Source: Azophilus sp026709365 (lineage in GTDB: Bacteria; Pseudomonadota; Gammaproteobacteria; Pseudomonadales; Azotimanducaceae). From it: a stretch of 64,000 nt of DNA. This document shows, in pieces, positions 43,401 through 51,706 of this stretch. Numbering within the stretch: the first letter of the stretch is position 1; each line of letters opens with the position of its first letter. Below the pieces are notes generated by a model. It was not told the DNA's origin, searched no databases, and saw only the letters and a list, made by a program, of their open reading frames with translations. The stretch lies in assembly GCA_965200175.1 (NCBI GenBank), contig OZ241345.1:1984001-2048000 (forward strand). The letters are read 5' to 3'. The position numbers and the translations under genes were made by a program.

Positions 43401-45802
43401 AGTTCAGCGAAGCCTGGCTGCGCGAGTGGGTCGATCCGGACATCGACCGCCAGGCGCTGCTCGATCAACTCACCATGGCGGGCCTTGAGGTTGAGATTGT
43501 CGAGCCAGTGGCTCCGCCCCTGCCAAACGTGGTGGTGGCGCGCATCGAAGCCTGCGACAGGCACCCTGGGGCAGGCCGCCTGTCCATCTGCCAAGTGGCG
43601 GACGGGAGCGGCGGCCGTCAAGTGGTCTGCGGGGCACCCAACGCCCGCCCTGGCCTGCTCACGGCCCTCGCCCTGCCCGGCTCGGAACTGCCCGGCGGCG
43701 TTTGCGTCGAAGCCGCGCAAATTCGCGGCGCCGCATCGGCGGGCATGCTGTGCAGCGCCGCCGAACTGGGGTTGGGCGACGATGCGGCCGGCCTCCTGGA
43801 GCTGGATGGCGAAACCTGCGGAACGGCTTTGACCGAAGCCCTCCAACTCGACGACGTCAGCATCGAAATCAAGCTGACGCCCAATCGGGGCGACTGCCTC
43901 AGCCTGCGCGGCTTGGCGCGCGAGGTCGGGGTGCTGAACAGCCTGCCGGTGCGCCATCAGCACACCCCGCCCCCAGCCACCGGGTCGGGAGCCGCCTTCC
44001 CCGTCTCCTTGGCCGACCCCGCGGGCTGCCCTCGCTACCTGGGCCGCGTCATTGAAGGCATTGACCTGAGCGCCCCAGCCCCGTTGTGGATGCGGGAGCG
44101 GCTGCGCCGGTGCGGACTGCGCAGCATCAACGTGGTGGTGGATGTCACCAACTACGTCATGCTCGAACTCGGCCAACCCATGCATGCCTTCGACCTAAAC
44201 GCCCTGTCGAAGCGCATCACCGTCCGCCGGGCGGCGTCCGGCGAAACGCTGACGATGCTCGACGGACGCCCGATCAGCCTAGGCGCCCAGGATCTGGTCA
44301 TCGCTGACGAGGCCGGGCCGGTCGCCATTGCCGGCGTCATGGGCGGCGAGCGCAGCGGCGTACGGGCAACCACCGAGGACGTCTTTCTAGAATGCGCTTG
44401 GTTCGCCCCGCTCACTGTGGCGGAGACGGCTCGCCGCTTCGGGCTGCACACCGACGCCTCGCATCGCTATGAACGCGGGGTGGACCACCAACTGCAGCCC
44501 AAGGCCATGGATCGGGCCACGGCACTGCTGCTCGACATCGCCGGCGGCCGGGCCGGGCCCGTTGAGGAGGCCTTGGCCGCCGAATGCCTGCCCAGCGCTG
44601 CGGTGGTCTCCCTGCGGCAGCGGCGCCTTCATCAACAGGCGGGGGTGGCCATGGACGCCGAGCAGGTCGATGCGGTGCTGGCCCGGCTGGACTTCCGGCT
44701 GCGCGACCGCCGCGAGACCGACGGCGACGGCGTGGTCTGGACGATCGCAGCGCCCAGCCACCGCTTCGACATCGGCATTGAAGCCGACCTTGTGGAGGAG
44801 GTTTGCCGCATCCACGGCTACGACAACATCCCCGACCAAACGCCGAAGGCGGCGCTCCGGCCGCGGCCCAAGCCCTTGGAGCGAAGCGGCGACCGGCAGC
44901 TGAAGGCGCAACTCGCCGCCTTGGGCTTTCAGGAGGTCATCACCTACAGCTTCGTCGATCCGGCCCGTCAAGCCCTGCTCGCCCCCGGCGCCGAAGCCTT
45001 GGCGCTGGCCAACCCGATGTCCGCCGAGCAGTCGGTGATGCGCACCAGCCTGCTGCCCGGCTTGGTCGAGTCCCTGCGCTTCAACCAAAACCGGCAGCAG
45101 CGGCGCGCCCAGCTGTTTGAGCTTGGCCTGTGCTTCAAGCCCGCCGCAGACCCCGCCGAACCCATCGACCAAACCCTGCTGCTCGGCGGGCTGATGTGGG
45201 GCGAGCGGGTTCCGGAGTCCTGGCACGGCAAGCCTGAGGCCGCCGACTTTTTCGATCTCAAGGGCGCGGTCGAGCGCCTGCTGGAGTGGGCGGGCGCACC
45301 GGCGCCCGAATTCGCGCCATCAAGCGATCCGGCGCTGCATCCAGGACAGCAGGCCACCATCGTCAGCGGCAACGGGGCCATCGGCCGCATCGGTCGCCTG
45401 CACCCGGGAGTCGAGCGCCAGTTGGAACTTTCCAGCGGCGTCCTGATCTTCGAAATCGATGCCCAGTCGGCGCTCCGCCATCCCCTGCGCCGCTTCTCGG
45501 AAATTCCCAATACCCCCCGCGCGCGCCGGGACTTGGCACTGCTCGTGGACGAGTCGGTGAGCGCCGGACAAGTGCGGGAAACGCTTTCCAAAGCCTTGGG
45601 AACCGCGCTGCGGGAACTCACGCTGTTTGACGTATATAGAAGCAAAAACCTTGATTCTAATAGAGAATCCAATAGAAAAAGTTTGGCTGTAGGGTTGACC
45701 TTCCAAGGCGCATCGTCCACTCTTACCGACCAGGACATTGGCGTCTGGATGGACTGCGCCGTTGCGGCCTTGGAGCACGAACTGGGCGCTCAACTGCGTT
45801 AG
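43397..45802 (+). CDS. pheT: Phenylalanyl-tRNA synthetase beta subunit
   Basis: An 801-residue subunit with the usual domains in order: N-terminal MKFSEAWLREWVDP, the tRNA-binding OB fold (residues about 40-150, PGAGRLSICQVADG), B3/B4 editing domain, B5 (residues about 400-475), the catalytic-like core (EEVCRIHGYDNIP, FQEVITYSFVDP) and the C-terminal ferredoxin-fold anticodon-binding domain (FSEIPNTPRARRDLALLVD). A short AT-rich stretch at 45634-45690 lies within the last domain without breaking the frame. Coupled to pheS by ATGA. Confidence 0.96.
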   Translation: MKFSEAWLREWVDPDIDRQALLDQLTMAGLEVEIVEPVAPPLPNVVVARIEACDRHPGAGRLSICQVADGSGGRQVVCGAPNARPGLLTALALPGSELPGGVCVEAAQIRGAASAGMLCSAAELGLGDDAAGLLELDGETCGTALTEALQLDDVSIEIKLTPNRGDCLSLRGLAREVGVLNSLPVRHQHTPPPATGSGAAFPVSLADPAGCPRYLGRVIEGIDLSAPAPLWMRERLRRCGLRSINVVVDVTNYVMLELGQPMHAFDLNALSKRITVRRAASGETLTMLDGRPISLGAQDLVIADEAGPVAIAGVMGGERSGVRATTEDVFLECAWFAPLTVAETARRFGLHTDASHRYERGVDHQLQPKAMDRATALLLDIAGGRAGPVEEALAAECLPSAAVVSLRQRRLHQQAGVAMDAEQVDAVLARLDFRLRDRRETDGDGVVWTIAAPSHRFDIGIEADLVEEVCRIHGYDNIPDQTPKAALRPRPKPLERSGDRQLKAQLAALGFQEVITYSFVDPARQALLAPGAEALALANPMSAEQSVMRTSLLPGLVESLRFNQNRQQRRAQLFELGLCFKPAADPAEPIDQTLLLGGLMWGERVPESWHGKPEAADFFDLKGAVERLLEWAGAPAPEFAPSSDPALHPGQQATIVSGNGAIGRIGRLHPGVERQLELSSGVLIFEIDAQSALRHPLRRFSEIPNTPRARRDLALLVDESVSAGQVRETLSKALGTALRELTLFDVYRSKNLDSNRESNRKSLAVGLTFQGASSTLTDQDIGVWMDCAVAALEHELGAQLR

Positions 45803-45935
45803 TCGGCGGGGCGGCGGCAAGGCGGGATCCGCCCGCAGGCCCTCGGTTCGCTTGGGCGCGGCTGACGTCCGGCGACAGGGGAAAAACCAGCCATGGGACC
45901 GCTTCCACATGGCTGATGAAGGGAGGCTTGGCACT

Positions 45936-46244
45936 TTGGGAGCGCTGACAAAAGCGCAGATGGCCGAAAGGCTGTTCGAGGAATTCGGGCTCAACAAGCG
46001 CGAGGCCAAGGAGATCGTCGAGACCTTCTTCGAGGAGTTGGCCCAATGCCTCGAACGCAACGAGCAGGTCAAGCTGTCCAGTTTCGGCAACTTTGGCCTG
46101 CGGGACAAACGCGCCCGACCGGGCCGAAACCCCAAATCCGGCGAGGAGTTCCCGGTTTGTGCGCGGCGCGTCGTCACCTTCCATGCGGGCCAGAAACTCA
46201 AGGCCAGGGTGGGTGCGCATGTCGGACCGGAATCCCAGCCCTAG
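45936..46244 (+). CDS. ihfA: Integration host factor alpha subunit
   Basis: IHF-alpha pairs with IHF-beta to bend DNA. The product carries ALTKAQMAERLFEEFGLNK, KEIVETFFEELAQCLERNEQV and KLSSFGNFGLRDKRARPGRN, then RVVTFHAGQKLKAR. I prefer the TTG at 45936, which has GGGAGG nine bases upstream and gives MGALTKAQMAE, close to the family's MALTKAEMAE, 102 residues in all. The alternative ATG at 45909 adds nine residues and lacks a good ribosome-binding site. It follows pheT by 133 bp, the normal order. Confidence 0.93.
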   Translation: MGALTKAQMAERLFEEFGLNKREAKEIVETFFEELAQCLERNEQVKLSSFGNFGLRDKRARPGRNPKSGEEFPVCARRVVTFHAGQKLKARVGAHVGPESQP

Positions 46245-46310
46245 ATCCGCATAAGCCCCGGCTGCAAATCCTTCTGCGCCCGCCACTTCGGCCTTTCGAC
46301 TTCGCCAAGC

Positions 46311-46736
46311 ATGACTGGACAATCCCAGCCGTCGCCCGTCCCCAAGAACGGCCAGTTTGAAATTTCGCTCCCGCCGCCGCCCAAGGCTATGGCGCCGAGC
46401 GGCAAGTCGCCGCCTCTTCCCAAGAAGCGCTACCTGAGCATCGGCGAGCTCAGCAAGCACTTCAAGGTGGCTCCCCATGTGCTGCGTTATTGGGAGAGAG
46501 AGTTTCCCCAACTCGGCCCCATCAAGCGGCGCGGCAACCGGCGTTGCTACGAGCAGCAGGATGTCCTCCTGATCGCGCGCATCAACGCGTTGCTGAAGGA
46601 GCAGGGGCTCACCATCGCCGGGGCCAGAAAAGTGCTGGACAGCGACAGCGCCCGGGAGGACCGAGCGCAGTCAAAGGCCCTGGCAACGCAGTTGATCGCG
46701 GAACTTGAGGAGTTGCTGCGGGCGATCAAGGCCTAG
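46311..46736 (+). CDS. MerR-family transcriptional regulator
   Basis: A 141-residue regulator with a Pro-rich N-terminal tail of about 40 residues, then the winged helix YLSIGELSKHFKVAPHVLRYWE, FPQLGPIKRRGNRR and YEQQDVLLIARINALLKEQG, and a short coiled coil. This gene follows ihfA in many gammaproteobacteria; its regulon is not defined. It closes the translation/IHF operon, just before a long hairpin. Confidence 0.92.
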   Translation: MTGQSQPSPVPKNGQFEISLPPPPKAMAPSGKSPPLPKKRYLSIGELSKHFKVAPHVLRYWEREFPQLGPIKRRGNRRCYEQQDVLLIARINALLKEQGLTIAGARKVLDSDSAREDRAQSKALATQLIAELEELLRAIKA

Positions 46737-46777
46737 CGGGTAGTGGCTCAGTTTGGCTTTGGCTGGGCCACTACCCG
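46737..46777 (+). terminator. Long hairpin after the MerR gene, related to Family A ends
   Basis: CGGGTAGTGGC (46737-46747) pairs perfectly with GCCACTACCCG (46767-46777), 11 bp, with a 19-nt loop containing CTCAGTTTGGCTTTGGCTGG. The sequence resembles both ends of the Family A element joined with the middle deleted. It begins one base after the stop codon, so it may terminate the operon, though there is no T-run. Confidence 0.55.
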
Positions 46778-46783
46778 GGCGGG

Positions 46784-46987
46784 CGCATTGTGCGGGCTCA
46801 GAGACATCTCGGAACCTGACTTGTGCAACGTGCGCAGAGTTTCGCGCCAGCGAAACTCCAACGCACCCGCGAAGCGGGTGCGCATTGTGCAGGTCCAGAA
46901 ACTCATCGGAATCTGACCCACGCGACGAGCGCACGGAGTTTCGCTTAGCGAAACTCCAACCGCCTCTCGCCCTTTGGGCGAGAGGCG
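46784..46987 (+). repeat. Family C repeats, two tandem copies
   Basis: Copies at about 46786-46882 and 46883-46987. Hairpin 1 is GAGTTTCGCGCCAGCGAAACTC in the first and GGAGTTTCGCTTAGCGAAACTCC in the second. Hairpin 2 is GCACCCGC-gaa-GCGGGTGC in the first and CCTCTCGCCC-ttt-GGGCGAGAGG in the second, so the stems differ but both pair fully. They fill the gap between the MerR gene and tRNA-Pro. Confidence 0.85.
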
Positions 46988-47029
46988 CATGTGCATGACC
47001 CGGCGCTGCCGGTTACAATGCGCCCACGC

Positions 47030-47106
47030 CGGGGCGTAGCGCAGTCTGGTAGCGCACTTGACTGGGGGTCAAGTGGTCGCAGGTTCAAATCCTGCCGTCC
47101 CGACCA
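47030..47106 (+). tRNA. tRNA-Pro (anticodon GGG)
   Basis: A 77-nt tRNA: acceptor CGGGGCG pairs with CGTCCCG (one G-U), discriminator A and encoded CCA at 47104-47106; anticodon stem CTTGA/TCAAG with loop CTGGGGG, anticodon GGG; T-arm GCAGG-TTCAAAT-CCTGC. A TACAAT box at 47014-47019 may be its -10 element. tRNA-Pro after ihfA-merR is the usual gammaproteobacterial position. Confidence 0.97.
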
Positions 47107-47150
47107 ACCAAACCATCTCCCTCACTTGGCTCACCGTGGAGGATACGCCC

Positions 47151-48644
47151 ATGCCGGATCGCCTGCCCCTGTTCGTCGGCGGCAAATTCATCGACAGCGA
47201 AAGCAACGAAACATTGGCCGTCACCAATCCGGCCACCCAGGAGACGCTCGCCGAACTGCCCTTCGCCACCCAAGCCGAAATCGACCGCGCGGTGGCCAGC
47301 GCCAAGGACACCTTCAGCGCTTGGCGCGAGACCCCCGCACCGGAACGGGCGCGGTTGATGCTTCGCTACCAAGACCTGCTCAAGCAGCACCAAAACGACA
47401 TCGCCCGCATACTGAGCCTGGAGACTGGCAAGACCTTCGCCGATGCCCAAGGCGACGTCTGGCGGGGCATCGAGGTGGTGGAGCACGCCTGCAACGTGTC
47501 CAGCCTGACGATGGGCGAGACCTTGGAGAACGTGGCCGGCCGCATCGACTCCTACAGCTACACGCAGCCCATTGGCGTCTGCGCCGGCATCACGCCCTTC
47601 AACTTTCCCGCGATGATCCCGCTGTGGATGTTCCCCTTGGCCATCGCCTGCGGCAACACCTTCGTGCTCAAGCCCTCCGAGCAGGATCCGATGACGCCCA
47701 ACAGACTGACGGAGCTGTTCGTCGAGGCCGGCGCGCCTGAGGGGGTGCTGCAGGTGATTCACGGCGGCAAGGACCAGGTCAACGCCCTGCTCACCCACCC
47801 GGACATCCGCGCCATCTCCTTCGTGGGATCGGTGCCGGTGGCGCAGCACGTTTACCGCACCGGCACCCACCACCTAAAGCGCGTGCAGGCCATGGCCGGA
47901 GCCAAGAACCACATGGTGGTGATGCCGGACGCCAACAAGGATCAGGTCATCAACAACTTGGTCGGCTCCTCCTGCGGCGCCGCCGGCCAGCGCTGCATGG
48001 CCATCAGCGTGGCCGTCTTCGTCGGCGAGGCCGCCGGCTGGATTCCGGAAGTGCGCGAGGCCATGGCCACCATCAGCCCCGGCCCTTGGGATGATGAGAA
48101 TTCCGCCTACGGGCCGCAGATCACCCCCGAGGCGAAGGCGCGCATCCTGGGCTTCATCGCCGCCGGCAAGGCCGAAGGCGCCGACTGCCTGCTCGACGGC
48201 TCCGAGTGCAAGGTGGACGGCTACCCAAACGGCAACTGGGTGGGGCCGACGCTGTTCAGCAACGTTTCCGCGGACATGAGCATTTACCGGGAGGAGATCT
48301 TCGGCCCGGTGCTGCTGTGCGCCGAGACGCCCGACCTCGACGCGGCGATCAGCCTGGTCAACGCCAACCCCTACGGCAACGGAACCTCCATCTTCACCTC
48401 GTCCGGCGGCGCGGCGCGCAAGTTCCAGCACGAGATCGACGTCGGCCAAGTGGGCATCAACATCCCCATCCCCGTGCCCCTGCCGTTCTTCAGCTTCACT
48501 GGCTGGCGGCAGTCGTTCTTCGGCGACCAGCACGCCTACGGCAAGCAGGCGGTGAAGTTCTACACGGAGACCAAGACGGTGACCGCCCGCTGGTTTGACG
48601 ATGTGGCGCCCACCGGGCCGAACATGACCATCAAGCTGTCGTAG
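47151..48644 (+). CDS. mmsA: CoA-acylating methylmalonate-semialdehyde dehydrogenase
   Basis: A 497-residue aldehyde dehydrogenase of the MmsA branch. It converts methylmalonate semialdehyde (or malonate semialdehyde) to propionyl-CoA (or acetyl-CoA) with CoA and NAD, releasing CO2. Motifs: GVCAGITPFNFPAMIPLWMF, SFVGSVPVAQHVY (the family's version of the cofactor loop), AMAGAKNHMVVMPDA, and the catalytic Cys282 in GQRCMAISV. Start at the ATG 47151, with GTGGAGGATACGCCC before it; the open frame upstream crosses the tRNA. Malonate semialdehyde is also the intermediate of malonyl-CoA reductase (58600), so the two could share a metabolite. Confidence 0.93.
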   Translation: MPDRLPLFVGGKFIDSESNETLAVTNPATQETLAELPFATQAEIDRAVASAKDTFSAWRETPAPERARLMLRYQDLLKQHQNDIARILSLETGKTFADAQGDVWRGIEVVEHACNVSSLTMGETLENVAGRIDSYSYTQPIGVCAGITPFNFPAMIPLWMFPLAIACGNTFVLKPSEQDPMTPNRLTELFVEAGAPEGVLQVIHGGKDQVNALLTHPDIRAISFVGSVPVAQHVYRTGTHHLKRVQAMAGAKNHMVVMPDANKDQVINNLVGSSCGAAGQRCMAISVAVFVGEAAGWIPEVREAMATISPGPWDDENSAYGPQITPEAKARILGFIAAGKAEGADCLLDGSECKVDGYPNGNWVGPTLFSNVSADMSIYREEIFGPVLLCAETPDLDAAISLVNANPYGNGTSIFTSSGGAARKFQHEIDVGQVGINIPIPVPLPFFSFTGWRQSFFGDQHAYGKQAVKFYTETKTVTARWFDDVAPTGPNMTIKLS

Positions 48645-48728
48645 CAGCCGCAGCCCGACCCCCGAACCGGCGGACTGGCCGCGCCTTGCGGGCGGGGCGG
48701 CTTCTCGGCTCGTTTCAGCCGCTGTCTG

Positions 48729-49544
48729 CTATCGTCCCTTGAACTCCGGCGTCCGGCGCTCCATGAAGGCGGCCATGCCTTCGCGGAAGTCCGCCGACTT
48801 GAAAAGCGGCAGCAACTGCAGGAAGACGTGGTGGACGTGATCGTTGAAGTTCTCGTTCATGCCCATGCGCATCATGCGCTTGGCGGCCTGCACGGCCAGC
48901 GGGGCGTTGGCGGCGATTTCCTTGGCCAAGCCGCGGGCTGAACCGGCCACCTCATCCGCCGGAACCACCTTGGAGACCAACCCCATCGCCAGGCATTCCT
49001 CCGCACCCAAGGTGCGGCCGGAGAACACCAGTTCAGCCGCTTTCGACCAGCCCAGCAGACGCGGCAGAATCCAAGTGCCGCCGGACTCAGGCAGGACGCC
49101 TCGGGCAGTGAAGGCCGCCGAGAGCTTGGCGGCGTCCGACATGATGCGGATGTCGCAGCCGAGCGCCAAGTCCATGCCGTAGCCAGCGGCGGAGCCGTTC
49201 AACGCGCATATCGTCGGCTTGTCCACCCCGTGCAGCACCGTGGGCGGCGTGTCGCGCAGGTCCAGGTTGGTGATGGGCGGGCGCGGCTTGGAATCGCCGC
49301 CTTCCGTTAGGCCCGAAGCCACGCCGCCGCCGCGCAGGTCGAGACCGGCACAGAAGAAGCGGCCCGAGCCGGTGATGACCACAGCCCGAACCTCGTCGTC
49401 CCCGTTGGCTTCAACGAGCCGTTCGGTGAAGGCGTTGAGCATGGGGCCGGAGATGGTGTTCTGCCGCTCCGGGCGGTTGAACGTGATGGTGGCAATGTGA
49501 TCGGCCAAGTCGTAAAGCACTTCGGGTGCGGCGCCATCGGTCAT
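48729..49544 (-). CDS. Enoyl-CoA hydratase/isomerase family protein
   Basis: A 271-residue crotonase-fold protein. Blocks: DHIATITFNRPERQNTISG, VITGSGRFFCAGLDLRGGG (oxyanion hole), KPTICALNGSAAGYGMDLAL and LPESGGTWILPRLLG. The usual second-site Glu region reads ARGVLPESGGTW; the first catalytic Glu position is MDLAL (Asp), so it may be an isomerase-like or atypical hydratase. It probably acts in fatty or branched acyl-CoA breakdown. Monocistronic on the minus strand, convergent with mmsA. Confidence 0.88.
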   Translation of the reverse strand: MTDGAAPEVLYDLADHIATITFNRPERQNTISGPMLNAFTERLVEANGDDEVRAVVITGSGRFFCAGLDLRGGGVASGLTEGGDSKPRPPITNLDLRDTPPTVLHGVDKPTICALNGSAAGYGMDLALGCDIRIMSDAAKLSAAFTARGVLPESGGTWILPRLLGWSKAAELVFSGRTLGAEECLAMGLVSKVVPADEVAGSARGLAKEIAANAPLAVQAAKRMMRMGMNENFNDHVHHVFLQLLPLFKSADFREGMAAFMERRTPEFKGR

Positions 49545-49623
49545 AAACGGATCCTTTTAGGTGGTTTGAAGGAAGCCCGGCGCATGGAATGCCCTTTCCG
49601 CTGGGAGGGTTGGAATTTGTTTC

Positions 49624-49707
49624 ATGGAAGGGGTTACCCCTCGCGCTCCCCAGCTGAGGGCTTTTCCGTGCGAGGGGTCGCCCCCTCGCGCTCCCCAGCT
49701 GAGGGCT
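49624..49707 (+). repeat. Family B repeat, two units overlapping the NUDIX gene end
   Basis: Two units with cores CCTCGCGCTCCCCAGCTGAGGG (49639-49660 and 49684-49705), period 45 nt. They supply the last residues and the stop codon (49634-49636) of the NUDIX gene. Confidence 0.85.
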
Positions 49708-50497
49708 CTCGATCGGGCAGGCGCTCTTCACTGATGTCGTAGCCCGCCGCCTCGGGAATGCGCAAGTAGTTGCCGTCGTTGCGCCGCTCCATCCAGGGCA
49801 GCACCGTCACCACGTCATCGATGCGCGTTTGCCGCAAAGCGGCCTCCGGATTCGGGAACTGGGCGATCTTGGCGATGTTGCGGGCCGTGGGAAAGATGAT
49901 GGTGTACTCGCCGGCCTCGCCTGCCGCCAAGGCTTCGGCGGCGTTGATCCACACTGAATCGACGGACTCATGGCCATCGTGAACCGCCAAGTGGTCCGCC
50001 GGCGCCAAGGCCAGGAAGAAGTGGGTGTCAAAGCGCCTGGGCATCATTTCCGGCGTGATCCAATGGGCGAAATGCACGAGTTGATCGCAGGCGAACACCA
50101 ACTCCTCCTTGGCGGCGAATTCGGCCATCGAGAGCTCGCCCCCATGCAGGCGGTTGCGATAGCCCTCCAGCGCCCGCAGGCGCTCAGCATCCACCAAATC
50201 GTCTGATCCGGCGGGCCGCGCCAACAGCACCCCGCTTTCCTCAAAAGCCTCGCGAATGGAGGCCACCTGCATGGCCCGCATGCTGCGGTCCGCATCCGCG
50301 CCGGCCAGACGGGGCGCCAACTCGTCGGCGAAATCCTGCTCATCCACCTTGCCGCCGGGGAAAACCAAGGCGCCTGAGGCAAAGTCGATCTGGTGATGGC
50401 GCACCACCATGAAGATCTCGATGCCGCCCGCCGCGCCGGGGCGCAGCAGCACGACCGTGGCCGCCGGCACCGGCGGCGGCGATTGCTTTTGCGTCAT
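49634..50497 (-). CDS. NUDIX hydrolase (NUDT19/CoA-diphosphatase-like), C-terminus replaced by repeat
   Basis: A 287-residue protein. GALVFPGGKVDEQDF begins the Nudix box, then after an insert of about 30 residues comes SIREAFEESGVLL, the REUxEExGU part; this split box is characteristic of NUDT7/NUDT19-like CoA or acyl-CoA diphosphatases. The C-terminal 25 residues come from two Family B units (EPSAGEREGATPRTE, then KPSAGEREG) and include the stop, so the native end was probably displaced. Start at the ATG 50495-50497. Substrate assignment is inference. Confidence 0.85.
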   Translation of the reverse strand: MTQKQSPPPVPAATVVLLRPGAAGGIEIFMVVRHHQIDFASGALVFPGGKVDEQDFADELAPRLAGADADRSMRAMQVASIREAFEESGVLLARPAGSDDLVDAERLRALEGYRNRLHGGELSMAEFAAKEELVFACDQLVHFAHWITPEMMPRRFDTHFFLALAPADHLAVHDGHESVDSVWINAAEALAAGEAGEYTIIFPTARNIAKIAQFPNPEAALRQTRIDDVVTVLPWMERRNDGNYLRIPEAAGYDISEERLPDREPSAGEREGATPRTEKPSAGEREG

Positions 50498-50521
50498 GTT
50501 GATTGATCCCTTGCGTTTAGT

Positions 50522-50695
50522 CGTGGCTCAGCTTGCTCACGTCATCGTCGTGGTTCGGTCGAGGGCGGGACGCCCTCCGGGAATCTCGCCTGAAGCGGGC
50601 GGTTCGACCCGGAGCGAGGGCATCCTGCCCTCGCAGTGGCACTCGTCGGAGCGCCAGCCGCTCAAGCCCAGCAGAAGCCAAACTGAACCACCACC
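50522..50695 (+). repeat. Family A MITE-like element, second copy
   Basis: Same orientation and order as 1608-1804: CGTGGCTCAGCTTG at the start, GTCATCGTCGTGGTTCGGTC, GAGGGCGGGACGCCCTC, then GCCAGCCGCTCAAGCCCAGC and AACTGAACCACCACC at the end. The terminal repeats have mismatches (GTGGCTCAG against CTGAACCAC). It lies in the 357-bp gap 50498-50854, with no gene. Confidence 0.75.
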
Positions 50696-50700
50696 GAAAT

Positions 50701-50780
50701 GTGTGCGGGTCCAGAAACCCATCGGAATCCGACCTGCGCGACGAACATGTGCCTCTCGCCCTGTGGGCGAGAGGCACATG
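50701..50780 (+). repeat. Family C repeat, variant without hairpin 1
   Basis: Left arm TGTGCGGGTCCAGAAACCCA then TCGGAATCCGACCTGCGCGA are conserved, but the GGAGTTTCGC hairpin is absent. Hairpin 2 is extended: GTGCCTCTCGCCC-tgt-GGGCGAGAGGCAC, a perfect 13-bp stem. Confidence 0.75.
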
Positions 50781-50854
50781 TTCGCTTATGCGGCGGGCTA
50801 TGGCAAACTTGCTGTTTCTAAACTCGCTGTTTTTCAAAAGGGGGCGCTGGGCGG

Positions 50855-51373
50855 ATGCCGGTTCTGCAGACCAAGCGGCTCAAGCTGCGGCCCCTTGCCG
50901 AAACCGACCTGTCGGCGCTGCATCGGTTTTGGACGCAGCCGGACGTGCGCCGCTACCTGTGGGACAACGAGATCATCTCCCTTGAGCGAGTTGCCGACAT
51001 CGTCGCCAGCAGCACGGCCTTCTTCGCGGCCTGCAATTCCGGGTTCTTCGCCATAGAGCTTGCGGACCGGCCCGGCAACCTGCTGGGCTTTTGCGGGCAT
51101 CGCCGCTTTGAGGACGGCGAGACCATCGAGTTGCTCTACGGCATCTTGCCGGAGCATTGGGGCGAGGGCCTGGTCACCGAAGCGGCCACCGAAGTGCTGC
51201 GCCACGGCTTCGCTGACTGCGGCTTTGAGCGGGTGATCGCCGTCACCGACACGCCCAACCAGAAGTCGGTGAACGTCATGCAGCGCCTCGGCATGGTGTT
51301 CCTGCGCCGCTGCCAATGGCACGGCTTGGACACCGTCTTCTACGAAATGGAGCGGGACGACTTCCCGGGCTGA
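50855..51373 (+). CDS. GNAT-family N-acetyltransferase (RimJ/RimL-like)
   Basis: A 172-residue acetyltransferase: LQTKRLKLRPLAETDLSALH, GFCGHRRFEDGETIELLYGI, the acetyl-CoA loop EHWGEGLVTEAATEVL (Q/R-x-x-G-x-G/A equivalent) and VIAVTDTPNQKSVNVMQRLGM. The RimL subfamily acetylates protein N-termini or small molecules. It precedes a DUF503 gene by eight bp, so they are probably co-transcribed. Confidence 0.88.
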   Translation: MPVLQTKRLKLRPLAETDLSALHRFWTQPDVRRYLWDNEIISLERVADIVASSTAFFAACNSGFFAIELADRPGNLLGFCGHRRFEDGETIELLYGILPEHWGEGLVTEAATEVLRHGFADCGFERVIAVTDTPNQKSVNVMQRLGMVFLRRCQWHGLDTVFYEMERDDFPG

Positions 51374-51381
51374 TCGATCCC

Positions 51382-51669
51382 GTGGCCAAAGCCTGCCTCC
51401 TGCGCATCGACCTGCACTTCAGCGGCTGCCGTTCGCTCAAGGAAAAGCGCCGCCGCCTCAAGGGCATCGGCGCACGCTTGGGCCAAGTGGCCAACGTCGC
51501 CGTCTGCGAGAGCGCCCACCAGGACTCCCACCAGCGTTCGCAGTGGTCCATCGTCGCCATCGCCGCCGACGCCGGCGTGGTGGAAAAGACGCTCGCCGAA
51601 GCCGAGCGCCGCCTCGAACAGGCTGTTGATGCGCAGTTGCTCGGCGCGCAGCGGGAGTGGTTGTGCTAG
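51382..51669 (+). CDS. DUF503 (YlxP-like) protein
   Basis: A 95-residue ferredoxin-like protein: ACLLRIDLHFSGCRSLKEKR, VANVAVCESAHQDSHQRSQW and the C-terminal helix AEAERRLEQAVD match DUF503. Members often sit near ribosome-maturation genes; function unsettled. The start is the GTG at 51382, in the frame that shows the family N-terminus. It is followed 37 bp later by a small membrane protein gene. Confidence 0.82.
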   Translation: MAKACLLRIDLHFSGCRSLKEKRRRLKGIGARLGQVANVAVCESAHQDSHQRSQWSIVAIAADAGVVEKTLAEAERRLEQAVDAQLLGAQREWLC

Positions 51670-51706
51670 CGCTAGGGCCAATGTCCCGCCCCGCCGGAGT
51701 GACTTG

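Noticed and set aside
47058..47150. MmsA extended upstream
   Set aside because: The extension would translate through tRNA-Pro; the ATG at 47151 has its own ribosome-binding site.
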